Positions 40,283-48,796 of a stretch of 64,000 nucleotides of DNA are shown one piece after another (position 1 is the first letter of the stretch; each line of letters starts with the position of its first letter). The position numbers were made by a program, and so were the translations under genes. The notes beneath the pieces were generated by a model. The model was given only the letters and a program-made list of their open reading frames with translations. It was not told the origin of the DNA and ran no database searches. The DNA comes from Blautia sp. An249 (lineage in GTDB: Bacteria > Bacillota > Clostridia > Lachnospirales > Lachnospiraceae): positions 1 to 64,000 of the forward strand of contig NZ_NFJL01000012.1 in assembly GCF_002159835.1 (NCBI RefSeq), read 5' to 3'.

Positions 40283-40654
40283 ATGAAAATTACATTAAAG
40301 AAAATGGGTATGGATTTTATAACCGAAAACGTCTCCGACGTTGGAAATTATCGAGTACGGGCAGAATTTACGGATAAAGACGGGATTGAAGTTGTGGCCG
40401 ATTTTGGCAGATATGACCGTATGGAAGTATACCAGAAAAAGAACGGGAAAACAGGCTGTAGAATAGCACAAAAGAACGCCCTGCACGTTGACGGAACATA
40501 CAGAGACGAGGAAGGAACCGGCAGGGACTACGCCTATAGGATCCGGGAAAATGGCTTTGATTTTACAAAATACGATTTCACAATTTCCGGGATTTTGGCA
40601 TTTTTATCAGATGTAACCGGAGAAAATTATACAGAAATAGAATTTTGCAATTAA
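40283..40654 (+). CDS. Hypothetical early protein
   Basis: 123 aa after GGTGGAAAGG. VRAEFTDKDGIEVVADFGRYD and FTISGILAFLSDVTGENYTE. First plus-strand gene after the divergent control region. Unknown function; similar small proteins occur on mobile elements of Lachnospiraceae. Confidence 0.6.
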   Translation: MKITLKKMGMDFITENVSDVGNYRVRAEFTDKDGIEVVADFGRYDRMEVYQKKNGKTGCRIAQKNALHVDGTYRDEEGTGRDYAYRIRENGFDFTKYDFTISGILAFLSDVTGENYTEIEFCN

Positions 40655-40702
40655 ACCAAAAAGAAACAGTCAGAACACGAAGTAAGCGGGGAGAAATCCC
40701 CG

Positions 40703-40957
40703 CTAAAGTCTTTTATACACGTCTCCGCGATTGTCTATATTTTCGATGGTTATGACTTTTATACCGTTATCTGTTATATACAATACTCGATAATCTCCCA
40801 CGCGCAAACGATATTTTTCTTGCCCCTTTAGTTTTTTAATATCAGTTCCATCTGGTAATTTATAGATGGCTTTATACAGTCGCAAACGCTGCGGTTTGGG
40901 CTGCTTATCCAGGAATTTTTGAGCCGCCTTTTCAAATTTAATCTTGTAAGTCTGCAT
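40703..40957 (-). CDS. RelE/ParE-family toxin
   Basis: 84 aa. YKIKFEKAAQKFLDKQPK, KLKGQEKYRLRVGDYRVLY and a C-terminal NRGDVYKRL are the RelE fold signature; probably a ribosome-dependent mRNA interferase. Overlaps the antitoxin by 20 bp. Stabilises the prophage or acts against other phages. Confidence 0.88.
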   Translation of the reverse strand: MQTYKIKFEKAAQKFLDKQPKPQRLRLYKAIYKLPDGTDIKKLKGQEKYRLRVGDYRVLYITDNGIKVITIENIDNRGDVYKRL

Positions 40958-41171
40958 AGGTCAGCCCCTCTTTTTTCAGCAATTCGTCAAAGGATATTGT
41001 TGTTCCATCATTTTCTTTTTTGGCTTCCTCGATCATTTTTAAATCCCATTTGTCTGGCTCTACCTCTTCAATTTCTGGGATTGTTGCGCCCTCTAATATT
41101 CCTAGAATATAGATTATTTTATTTTCCGGTACTTTGTCTAACAATTGATGCGCTCTTTCTCTATTACTCAT
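40938..41171 (-). CDS. Antitoxin of the RelE module
   Basis: 77 aa. The helical N-terminus RERAHQLLDKVPENKIIYIL and C-terminal EGLTYADLQ fit the RelB-like antitoxin paired with RelE/ParE toxins. It precedes the toxin, as usual. Confidence 0.8.
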   Translation of the reverse strand: MSNRERAHQLLDKVPENKIIYILGILEGATIPEIEEVEPDKWDLKMIEEAKKENDGTTISFDELLKKEGLTYADLQD

Positions 41172-41352
41172 TTTTTAACGCCTCTCTTTCTATTTTTTCA
41201 TTTACCGCAGAAATAATAAAACTATTCAGACTTTCCGCCCCAGTAGACAAAATTTTTTCTTTGGTTCCTTTTGGAAATCTGGTCAAAATTTTATCATATC
41301 TTTCTTTTTCAAATTTTGCCGTTGCTCTCTTTTGCGCTTCTGATACTGGCAT
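41164..41352 (-). CDS. Ribbon-helix-helix-like protein of the toxin operon
   Basis: 62 aa, basic. ATAKFEKERYDKILTRFPKGTK then SLNSFIISAVNEKIER is an Arc/CopG-like pattern. First gene of a three-gene operon; likely the operon autorepressor acting at the TAGCGTTATA repeats. Confidence 0.7.
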   Translation of the reverse strand: MPVSEAQKRATAKFEKERYDKILTRFPKGTKEKILSTGAESLNSFIISAVNEKIEREALKNE

Positions 41353-41393
41353 AAAACCACCACCTTTTTATATATCGTATCTATATATTATGA

Positions 41394-41529
41394 TAGCGTT
41401 ATATCTTCCTTTTGTCAATGATATTTCGCTTATATCGTAGCTTTATACATGTTACACAAATCAATCTATATAGTAGCGTTATAAATTTGTTCACTATTCC
41501 ATCTTGTTTTATATACCGTAGCGTTATAT
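41394..41529. promoter_or_regulatory. Four operator-like TAGCGTTATA repeats
   Basis: Copies at 41394, 41438 (TAGCTTTATA), 41474 and 41519, all direct, in the region between the divergent toxin operon and the 41568 gene. Spacing about 36-45 bp. Candidate binding sites of the ribbon-helix-helix protein. Confidence 0.65.
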
Positions 41530-41567
41530 AATATAACCAAGATAAAGATAACGAACCACTAGAAAGG

Positions 41568-42065
41568 ATGAAAAATATGTGTAAAATAATTCAATTCCCA
41601 ACAAATAAAATCAGCCACACAAACGGCTACAATAATTTATCTGCACTCTTTGAGGTATGCGACAGTATGGAAATTTGTAATGTATATCTGGAGACAATCG
41701 AAAATCTGTACAACAACGGAAACATTACAGAAACCGAGATGTACACGCTCCGCCGGATTGGCAGACAGAAACGTTTAAAACTGGCAGAGCCTTCAAAACA
41801 GAAACCGCAGAAAGCAGACAAGCCCGGTACTTACCTTTACACCCCGGAAATGGGACAGGAAAAACCGGAAGGATGTAAGATCGAAGCCGGCCTTTGTTAT
41901 TACGGCAGTCACTACTGGCTAAAAACTTCCCTTGAATTAAAAGGGCGCGGGATAACAGAAAATGAACCTACAAGGGACGGCATAAAAAACTATACAGTAA
42001 CAAAAAGAGCTTTTGAAAAACTGAGAACGCAATACGCAATCAGTTATGAAAGCTGCTTAGATTAG
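41568..42065 (+). CDS. Hypothetical early protein
   Basis: 165 aa after AGAAAGGATG. ALFEVCDSMEICNVYLETI, a TLRRIGRQKRLKL basic helix, then CKIEAGLCYYGSHYWLKTSL. Resembles accessory proteins of Lachnospiraceae mobile elements. Function unknown. Confidence 0.6.
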   Translation: MKNMCKIIQFPTNKISHTNGYNNLSALFEVCDSMEICNVYLETIENLYNNGNITETEMYTLRRIGRQKRLKLAEPSKQKPQKADKPGTYLYTPEMGQEKPEGCKIEAGLCYYGSHYWLKTSLELKGRGITENEPTRDGIKNYTVTKRAFEKLRTQYAISYESCLD

Positions 42066-42143
42066 CCGAAACGGGGAACTTACCCCGTCCGCTGCGGGAT
42101 CGCCTCCCGGCGCTGATGAGGCAGGCGAGAAAGGGAAAACAAT

Positions 42144-42400
42144 ATGTTAAATGAAATTTATAAAAATCTTTTAAAACTGGAGCGACTGGAAGAAATCGCA
42201 AATCATGCTGAAGCAGATTATGTGCGAGAGCCAGGAAACGCCGAATATGAAGCTACATTGACCGAGCGTATAAAAATGAATTTGATGCATTTATGACCGT
42301 ATCGAAGAAAATAGCGCAGTTTTCCGGAATTGACGAAAAAACAGCACGAGAAATAGTCAAGGGACAACGTGAAAAGCTGATGCAGACATTAACAGCCTAA
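42144..42400 (+). pseudogene. Small early gene with -1 frameshift
   Basis: Starts ATG 42144 (MLNEIYKNLLKLERLEEIAN) and stops at 42295 after the frame is lost at GTATAAAAATG. The -1 frame continues KNEFDAFMTVSKKIAQFSGI to 42400. The joined product of about 85 aa is coherent. Either a 1-nt deletion or slippage on the A-run. Confidence 0.5.
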
Positions 42401-42452
42401 CCGTGGCAGAGGCTATCAGCCATGAGCGATACACAGAAAGGACGATTTTATT

Positions 42453-42638
42453 ATGGAATGGAGAATAAGAAAGAATAGTCGTGGCAAATTTGTGGCAGAA
42501 AAGGGAATCAGGCATAATGGCGGCGAACCTTTTCCTGGAATAATAGGGTGTACAATGAAGGCATTTATTGTTTATGAAAGTGCTAATTTTGATACCGAGG
42601 AAGAAGCAAAAAGATACATACAGAACAAGAAAATCTGA
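42453..42638 (+). CDS. Hypothetical 61-aa protein
   Basis: WRIRKNSRGKFVAEKGIRHNG and a C-terminal TEEEAKRYIQNKK. Ribosome binding site AGAAAGGACG. Followed by a GC-rich CCGCCGC/GGCGGCGG hairpin. Confidence 0.55.
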   Translation: MEWRIRKNSRGKFVAEKGIRHNGGEPFPGIIGCTMKAFIVYESANFDTEEEAKRYIQNKKI

Positions 42639-42852
42639 CCGCCGCAGAGGATGCCAGCCCGATCACTACGGGCGGCGGTTTTCGGAGGATTTACCCTTTT
42701 CAGACCGCAAAAGGAAAAGGGCGTTGACTGGGAACCGAGAAAGCCAGAACAAGACCGGCGGCGGCAAACCGGCAGAAAAACCGCAAAACATAAACCAGAC
42801 CGGGGAGCATCGCCCCAGATGCCTTTTATCAAAAATCAGGAGGTAACGAAAA

Positions 42853-43167
42853 ATGAAAACATTAAAAAATCAATTAGTCTATGATAATTGCAGGAATTGC
42901 AAAAGCAAATGTGAGCACGCCGGAAAAGATCGAGAATTTATCTGCCGCGGCGGTATTTCTTGCAAGGTAACTTATGCGCCTGAAGACGCAGAAAAGGCCG
43001 CGAAAGTTTTTATAGCGGCCATTAAAGAAATAGCAGCAAAACCAGAAAATTTAGAAAACTTAAAAAACTATCTTACTTTTCATTTTGCAGAGTGGTTGAA
43101 CAAATACGCCGGCACCCCGGAAGGGATGGCCGAAGAAATGACACAATTTGCAAAGATGGATATTTAA
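42853..43167 (+). CDS. Hypothetical Cys-containing early protein
   Basis: 104 aa after AGGAGGTAACG. YDNCRNCKSKCEHAGKDREF gives a Cys cluster; then a helical region (DAEKAAKVFIAAIKEIA). Not recognised. Confidence 0.58.
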   Translation: MKTLKNQLVYDNCRNCKSKCEHAGKDREFICRGGISCKVTYAPEDAEKAAKVFIAAIKEIAAKPENLENLKNYLTFHFAEWLNKYAGTPEGMAEEMTQFAKMDI

Positions 43168-43259
43168 TTTTACTCTGTGACGGTTAAGCCGTGGGCGGTT
43201 CAGTCCGCCGCAGGGATTCCCGGAAAAGCCGGATATTTTAGAAAATGGAGGTAAAGAAC

Positions 43260-43475
43260 ATGAAACAGTTATCAGATTGCAAAGAATATTTTAATGATTT
43301 GCTTTTTAATTGCCTTGACGCCGGAGCATTCGAAAAAAGTATATTCGACAGCACGGAAAGGGCACAATTTGAAACGCTTTGTGATACTTTAAAATTTGTT
43401 TACGGCTCCGCTTTTGAGGCGATCCGCCCAACATGGACGCAAGAAGCATTAAACGAATATTATAGCAATCTTTAG
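43260..43475 (+). CDS. Hypothetical early protein
   Basis: 71 aa from the ATG at 43260 after GGAGGTAAAG. CKEYFNDLLFNCLDAGAFEK, acidic. Function unknown. Confidence 0.58.
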   Translation: MKQLSDCKEYFNDLLFNCLDAGAFEKSIFDSTERAQFETLCDTLKFVYGSAFEAIRPTWTQEALNEYYSNL

Positions 43476-43562
43476 GCACGCTGGAGCCGTTGCGGGGCGT
43501 TCGATTCGCCTCGGTGCTTTTTATATCCTAGCCCCCAGGGAAAAAGGGGAGAAAGCGAGAAG

Positions 43563-43736
43563 ATGAAGCAAAAAACATATAACAATGTTTTAAAAGCCGG
43601 AAAACTGATACAGAAAAAAGGCTATGACAAAAAGGAAAGCTTAGAAATGGCCGTGAAACTGTTTGACGAATTAGGGTCCTTAAATAATGGAATGTCAATA
43701 GAATGGATGATTGACAAATTATCAATAAAGCAATAA
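43563..43736 (+). CDS. Hypothetical 57-aa early protein
   Basis: VLKAGKLIQKKGYDKKESLE then MAVKLFDELG and a terminal WMIDKLSIKQ. Spaced like its neighbours between GC-rich hairpins. Weak AGAAAG ribosome binding site. Confidence 0.5.
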   Translation: MKQKTYNNVLKAGKLIQKKGYDKKESLEMAVKLFDELGSLNNGMSIEWMIDKLSIKQ

Positions 43737-43790
43737 CTTGCTTTCCCGGCATCACGCCGGGATTGTTTGGCATGGAAGGAGGCGGAACAC

Positions 43791-43964
43791 ATGGCAGAAT
43801 ATCCAAAAATCGTATACATCCGGCGCGGGCTGAATGGTTTCCCATATGCCGCATATACGGCAGGCGGGCGATTTATAGCCAATTTCCGACACCTGCGTGA
43901 CGCCCGGAAACACTGGGAAAAAGAAATAAAATGGGGACTTGTGCGTCTTGTCCGTGATTTGTAG
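43791..43964 (+). CDS. Hypothetical 57-aa early protein
   Basis: ATG at 43791 after GGAAGGAGGCGG. EYPKIVYIRRGLNGFPYAAY followed by RHLRDARKHWEKEIK. Related small basic proteins occur on Firmicutes mobile elements. Function unknown. Confidence 0.55.
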   Translation: MAEYPKIVYIRRGLNGFPYAAYTAGGRFIANFRHLRDARKHWEKEIKWGLVRLVRDL

Positions 43965-44506
43965 GCGGGGAAAACCTGCATTTTCCCGTGTGCTGGTGCT
44001 TCTCGTCCGGTTCGATTCCGGCGGCACGATTTCCGCAAGCGGTTATTTTCTCCTTTAAGGCGTTTTATCTACCCAATGGATAAAAATACGGCTTGCATCG
44101 TTAAAACGCCCAGAACGGCAAAATAGGAAGCATGAGCGGCAAAAAATTCTTTACACCTTGACAATTCAAAGTTACGGCATTATGATATAAGCATTTAAAG
44201 GCGTTTAAATCCGCTTTTAGAAGACTAGACATAAAATAACGCATGACAGGTATAAAATGGATTTTAGAGCCTGTAAATGATTTGTGTAGTGTACTCCATG
44301 TTATATCATATTCAATCACGGGTACGCGCCAAAAACGGTACTAAAACGAGTACAAAAAAATATGCAGAAAAAACAGTCTTATGTATTTGATTTTCACCTA
44401 TCAATTATGCACAGAAAAAGCCACAGCGTTCAAATCCGCGCCGTAACAATTCACAACTTCTAAAAATTTTCCCATTCAAAAATATGTACATAAAATCCTA
44501 TAACGT
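43965..44506. other. Gap with T-arm-like hairpin and an inverted repeat
   Basis: No gene seen in about 540 bp. At 44005-44030 a plus-strand CCGG TTCGATT CCGG hairpin within GTGC/GCAC arms resembles a tRNA T arm. AAGGCGTTTTA and TTAAAACGCC form an inverted repeat at about 44057-44110. Confidence 0.4.
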
Positions 44507-44641
44507 TCAAACTCGCGTAGTGGAATTTGACTTATTCTCTAAAATAATTCCTTCTAAAACCTTCTTTTCGTCCTGTTCCCTATCCTTCTGGCTCTGACGC
44601 CGCTTCTTCCTTCTTGCATTCCTCTCTGTACTTGTTCCCAT
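44507..44641 (-). CDS. 44-aa highly basic peptide
   Basis: ATG at 44641, 2 nt after the DUF4417 stop. TSTERNARRKKRRQSQKDRE then EKKVLEGIILENKS. Coupled to the gene before it; could bind nucleic acid. Confidence 0.5.
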   Translation of the reverse strand: MGTSTERNARRKKRRQSQKDREQDEKKVLEGIILENKSNSTTRV

Positions 44642-44643
44642 AG

Positions 44644-45297
44644 CTACTCCTCTCCGAACTTTTCTTTGATTCTCTGATTTCTGGATTTCAGGTTAATAAT
44701 TTCAATCGGGCTATTCAGTTCATCCGGTATCCTGCCTATAATAACAACTCTTAATGGCTGCAATTTACCGCACATCTGATAGAAGCCCTCACAGAACTCC
44801 TCTCTTGCCCTTTTAGAACGTATTCTTCCGTTCGTGCAACAACTTACCACACTGCGCTGTGGAATCCCGTCTAAGAGCCATTCACGCCCTTCATATGGCA
44901 AAATATTTACGGACGGTATCACCGTAATTCCATTCAGAGACAAATACCAATCCAGAGCCATGCTGCGGTACTTGTTCCAGTATTGCATCACAAGGGGCAT
45001 TTGAGTGTCTATGGAAAAGTCCAGTCCACATACAGAATGAAAGCATTTCAGATGTTCCAGATACTTGTCCGGGTTGTTCCACAGCTTTTGGAATTTTTCG
45101 TCGTCTATGTAAAAATTCACATTCAGTTTCCGGTGTCCTTTCAGGATACGGCTGAAGGATTCACCAAAATCCACTGTATCTTTAGGGCGAGTGTTTACTG
45201 CCGGGAGAATCGGAAATCCCATATCCGTCAGCTCTGCTCCATAGAGCAGGAACTCTTTCATCACATCATTTGATGTGGAATATCTATCATATATCAT
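44644..45297 (-). CDS. DUF4417 family protein
   Basis: 217 aa from the ATG at 45297 after GGAGG. FPILPAVNTRPKDTVDFGES, HSVCGLDFSIDTQMPLVMQY, and VIPSVNILPYEGREWLLDGI are hallmarks of DUF4417, a family common on phages and mobile elements, of unknown biochemical role. Lies at the prophage end next to tmRNA, after a terminator-like hairpin. Confidence 0.78.
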   Translation of the reverse strand: MIYDRYSTSNDVMKEFLLYGAELTDMGFPILPAVNTRPKDTVDFGESFSRILKGHRKLNVNFYIDDEKFQKLWNNPDKYLEHLKCFHSVCGLDFSIDTQMPLVMQYWNKYRSMALDWYLSLNGITVIPSVNILPYEGREWLLDGIPQRSVVSCCTNGRIRSKRAREEFCEGFYQMCGKLQPLRVVIIGRIPDELNSPIEIINLKSRNQRIKEKFGEE

Positions 45298-45317
45298 AAA
45301 AAAACCTCCATAAACAC

Positions 45318-45348
45318 AAAAAAACACCGCAAAGTATCCTTGCGATGT
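45318..45348 (-). terminator. Terminator-like hairpin before DUF4417 gene
   Basis: Minus strand arms ACATCGCAA and TTTGCGGTGT then TTTTTTT, 20 bp before the start. May block transcription coming from the chromosome, or act as an attenuator. Confidence 0.65.
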
Positions 45349-45442
45349 CATACGTACAAGATTTCCTCCTTTATGTATTCTTTTTTGTTTTGATTACTTT
45401 TCCGCAAAAGGTAATCATAGGTAATCAAAATATTTGATAATC

Positions 45443-45485
45443 AAAAAACCGTGAAACCTTTGATTCTAAAGGATTTTCACGGTTT
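45443..45485 (-). terminator. tmRNA terminator
   Basis: Minus strand AAACCGTGAAA and TTTCACGGTTT arms followed by TTTTTG, 9 bp after the tmRNA 3' end. Confidence 0.88.
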
Positions 45486-45493
45486 AAGAGTAG

Positions 45494-45839
45494 TGGACCT
45501 GGCGGGAATTGAACCCGCGTCCGAAAGCCTCTCCCTTGCGGCATCTCCCATTACAGTCGCTGTTTTAGGATTCCCCCGGCCATACGCCCGGCGACAGGCT
45601 TACAGCTTCGGTAGCTTCATCATACATCTACTGGTGCAAAGCTTAACCAGTAAGGTTTCTCACAAGTTCGACGCCAGACACTGAATGTGTGAGTGCACTC
45701 AGGCTGACGAGCAGCATTAGGCTGCTAACGCGTAATTTTCGTCTGCGTTTAAATTTAAGTTCCAGATTGATGACGCAGTTCCGGAGTCTGCGAATGGCTT
45801 CCTCAACTTCAAAGCCCCCGTCGAAACCAGTACAAGCCC
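45494..45839 (-). ncRNA. ssrA: Transfer-messenger RNA (tmRNA)
   Basis: Rescues stalled ribosomes and tags their products for degradation. The 5' end GGGCTTG pairs with CAGGTCC at the 3' end as acceptor stem; T arm CGCGGG TTCAATT CCCGC; the early GTACTGGTTTCGACGGGG is the tmRNA hallmark. The tag reading frame ends GADENYALAA-like, seen as GCA GAC GAA AAT TAC GCG TTA GCA GCC TAA. CCA is not encoded. The prophage lies directly beyond its 3' end, a common integration site. Confidence 0.93.
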
Positions 45840-45887
45840 TTACATCTGTCATACTGGTAAAACGAAATACTTCTTATGACTCTCCTA

Positions 45888-46895
45888 TTATAAAAATAAT
45901 TCGTTCTTCTTGTCAAGGGCTTTCCGCACATAAATTCCATCTCGCCCCAGATACGAAGATTCTCCCAGTTCTTTTTTCAGTTCTTCCAGGTGCTCCTGAA
46001 TCCAGAAAGGGGATTCCTCCCGTTCAATAAAATTCCTGGGCATTCCGATGCAGATACACCTCTCTGTTTCCTGCAGGCTCTGTCCTTCCAGGAAATAGGG
46101 AACCGGAAGGAGCAATTCTACAAAATCAATTCCACACAGCCGGAGGTCTCTCATATTTTCACAATTATAGTATTCCAGAAATAATTCCCGGATACTGCGA
46201 TAGTACTCCCGGATATAAGCCTCTTTGGAAAAGTCCAGTCCAATATCTCCCTGCCGACTCTCTTTCTGGATTTTGGCATTCAGATAGCCCCTTTCATAAT
46301 AGGTCATACAGACCGCTTTCAGAACCGGAGATTTCCCATTTACATTTCCGATCTCCCCTGCCTGGCTGCAGCCTTTCTCCATGGCCTCTTTCATATTATT
46401 GCTTCTGCCTTTTGCTTCCCAGATACTCCAGGCATCCTGCTCTTTCTGATAGCCTATCAGCTCCTGTCGTTTCTTTTTGCCCGCTGAGTCATAAGCGTTC
46501 CCCTGTCCGTCTCTCATGTAATTCAGATGCAGCAGATACTCTGTATCAAAAAGCTTTCTGGTAATCAGAAAAGTAAAAAAGTTTCCCAGATAATAAGAGA
46601 TCATGCTCTTTTCTGCCGAATCCAGATAGCTGATGCGGGAAGATTTGCGCAGATATTCCCCGTCGGTATCCAGAGCCGCTTCCGCCAGAGCCAGTTTATA
46701 GCAAAGCTCTGTTTTCCGTTTCCGTAAAAAAGCCGGAAACAGCAGGGAAATGGGCAGACTGCAGGTGAGAATCCCATGAAGAAGTTCATAATTTGTAAAT
46801 TCCAGAAGAATGTCCTCTCCAATGAAAGACTCTCCCGCATCCATTTTTTCCACCAGCATTTTGTAAGTTTTTTCTTCCGTTAATGATACCAGCAT
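45888..46895 (-). CDS. Uncharacterised protein with possible nuclease motif
   Basis: 335 aa from the ATG at 46895 after GGAGAG. The middle DAWSIWEAKGRSNNMKEA gives an E-x-K motif as in PD-(D/E)XK folds, where a preceding Asp (YLLHLNYMRDG...) could complete the site. Not recognised as a named family. Next to tmRNA and the prophage edge; could be a defence or restriction-like gene, but this is inference. Confidence 0.5.
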   Translation of the reverse strand: MLVSLTEEKTYKMLVEKMDAGESFIGEDILLEFTNYELLHGILTCSLPISLLFPAFLRKRKTELCYKLALAEAALDTDGEYLRKSSRISYLDSAEKSMISYYLGNFFTFLITRKLFDTEYLLHLNYMRDGQGNAYDSAGKKKRQELIGYQKEQDAWSIWEAKGRSNNMKEAMEKGCSQAGEIGNVNGKSPVLKAVCMTYYERGYLNAKIQKESRQGDIGLDFSKEAYIREYYRSIRELFLEYYNCENMRDLRLCGIDFVELLLPVPYFLEGQSLQETERCICIGMPRNFIEREESPFWIQEHLEELKKELGESSYLGRDGIYVRKALDKKNELFL

Positions 46896-46914
46896 TCTTC
46901 TCTCCTTAAGCAGC

Positions 46915-47922
46915 TTACTCGCCGAAGTCTTTGGCACATTTTTTCAGCATTTCCCGGATAGGCAGATGGTAAGGACATCTTTCCTCACATTTCCCGCATC
47001 CAATACAGGCAGAAGCCTTTACCTTTAAAGCACTGTAACGGTTCTTGGCCCATTCTGCCAGATCGTACCGTTCCAGATACCCGGCAAATAAAAAGGTGTT
47101 CGTAATGTCAATTCCCACGGTACATGGGGCGCAGTATCCGCATCTGCGGCAGAAAGAATTCCCCAGTTTTTCCCGGATAGCTGCCATCTCTGCCCTTTCC
47201 TCTTCCGTTATCTTGATTGTATTCTGACAGACTTCTAAATTCTGCTCCAGTTCTTCTACCGATCCCATACCCGGAATCGCCACAGTCACGGAAGGATTCG
47301 ACAAAACATATTTCAGAGCCAGCTTGGGATTTTCGATAGCGCCTCCCGCCAGAGGTTTCATATCGATAAAGCCGATTCCTTTTTCTTCACAGGCTTTCAT
47401 GAGCGCCTCTCCCTGATTTTCTACAATGTTATACGGGAACATAATCGTTTCTACCCAGTCCAGATCCAAAGCCTTTTCAAAAACTGCAGTGGAATGGGCG
47501 GTAAGACCTATATGTCCGATCTTTCCCTGAGCTTTGGCTTCCATCAGCGCCTCCAGCGCTCCGTCTGGCCCGGTCACCTGTTCCAATTGCTCCATGCTGG
47601 GATTATGAATCTGATATAAATCAATATAATCGGTTCTCAGGTTTTTCAGACTGATTTCCACATCTTTGGCCATGGCCTCTTTGGTTCTGGCCATACTTTT
47701 TGTGGCCAGTACAAACTGATCCCGGATTCCTTCCAGTCCGTATCCCAGATACTCCTCACTCACCGTATAACCTCTGGCTGTATCAATATAATTAATCCCT
47801 TCTGCAGCCAGTTTCTCCATGATTTTCTTTGTTTCCTCAGCGTCTGTTCTCTGGATGGGAATTCCTCCGAACCCCATTCTGGAAACTTTTAATCCTGTTT
47901 TTCCTAATTCACGATATTCCAT
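46915..47922 (-). CDS. Aldo/keto reductase with 4Fe-4S ferredoxin domain
   Basis: 335 aa from the ATG at 47922 after GGAGGAAG. AKR barrel with ELGKTGLKVSRMGFGGIPIQ, catalytic Asp/Tyr region NYIDTARGY, and a C-terminal Fe-S part: CRRCGYCAPC and CIGCGKCEERCP (8 Cys). Such proteins are oxidoreductases of anaerobic Firmicutes; substrate unknown. Confidence 0.88.
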   Translation of the reverse strand: MEYRELGKTGLKVSRMGFGGIPIQRTDAEETKKIMEKLAAEGINYIDTARGYTVSEEYLGYGLEGIRDQFVLATKSMARTKEAMAKDVEISLKNLRTDYIDLYQIHNPSMEQLEQVTGPDGALEALMEAKAQGKIGHIGLTAHSTAVFEKALDLDWVETIMFPYNIVENQGEALMKACEEKGIGFIDMKPLAGGAIENPKLALKYVLSNPSVTVAIPGMGSVEELEQNLEVCQNTIKITEEERAEMAAIREKLGNSFCRRCGYCAPCTVGIDITNTFLFAGYLERYDLAEWAKNRYSALKVKASACIGCGKCEERCPYHLPIREMLKKCAKDFGE

Positions 47923-47941
47923 CTTCCTCCACCCTTTCTTC

Positions 47942-48781
47942 TTAAGTTTCACTTTTATAACGATAAATAACGTAATTTCCATTTTCTGCAAACGGTTCGC
48001 ATCCGGCCGCCTGTAAATACTCATGTTTGGAAAATGCCACAGGAATCACGAGATAGTCTGCTTTTACATAATTTAAAGCCCTCTGAAACGCAGGTATCTC
48101 CACTTCCTCCTGAAACATCACCACATCCATAATCCGCTTCTGCAGGCGGTACGCGTCATTTTCTTCTGTATAATGGCCTACCACCGTACTGCCATTACGA
48201 AACAGTACAAAGTCCCGGTTCAAACAGAGAATAAGCGAAGCGTCATACTGTCTTGCCAGGGTGTTCATCCCCTGATCAAAAACCACCCGCGGATTTTCTT
48301 TCTCCGAATCCTGGTGAATCATCTCACAGGCAAAAATCAAATCATCGGGAACCTTATAAGCATTCTCCGGCAGGTTCTCAACTGCCATTACGCTCTTTAA
48401 CGGCGTGCCTGTACATACAAGAACCAGAACGATGAGAACCGCCAGAATTCCTTTTAATACCTTATTGGAGACCGCCAATACCAGACGCACACAGTAATAA
48501 GCCAGCCCTGCCGCCACGGGCAGAAGCCAGAAGAAGCGATAGTATACAGCCTCAAAATTCAATTTGGGTATTACATATTTTACCAGCAGCGGATTGTATA
48601 CCGTCAGAAATAAAATCAGCGTATACGCCACAAACACGCGGCCTTCTTTCTCTTTTCTGTAAAAAATACTAAAGAGGATTCCTGCCAGAAAGAAAGCCGG
48701 AAACAGGCAGCTTCCCCAATAATTTTTCATACATTCCTGCACAAAGCGCAGACCGAATTCCTGGATGGTCACTCCGGCCAA
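47942..48781 (-). CDS. C-terminal part of a split polytopic membrane protein
   Basis: 279 aa from a TTG, in the same frame as the gene upstream and separated from it by one TAA and five codons. Three or four TM helices, then an extracytoplasmic part with VVFDQGMNTLARQYDASL. Probably the second half of a DUF6077-like protein. Confidence 0.6.
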   Translation of the reverse strand: MAGVTIQEFGLRFVQECMKNYWGSCLFPAFFLAGILFSIFYRKEKEGRVFVAYTLILFLTVYNPLLVKYVIPKLNFEAVYYRFFWLLPVAAGLAYYCVRLVLAVSNKVLKGILAVLIVLVLVCTGTPLKSVMAVENLPENAYKVPDDLIFACEMIHQDSEKENPRVVFDQGMNTLARQYDASLILCLNRDFVLFRNGSTVVGHYTEENDAYRLQKRIMDVVMFQEEVEIPAFQRALNYVKADYLVIPVAFSKHEYLQAAGCEPFAENGNYVIYRYKSET

Positions 48782-48796
48782 CGGACATCCACCTCC

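Noticed and set aside
44101-44319. 72-codon minus-strand frame in the 43965-44506 gap
   Set aside because: Hydrophobic and irregular, no ribosome binding site, overlaps an inverted repeat.
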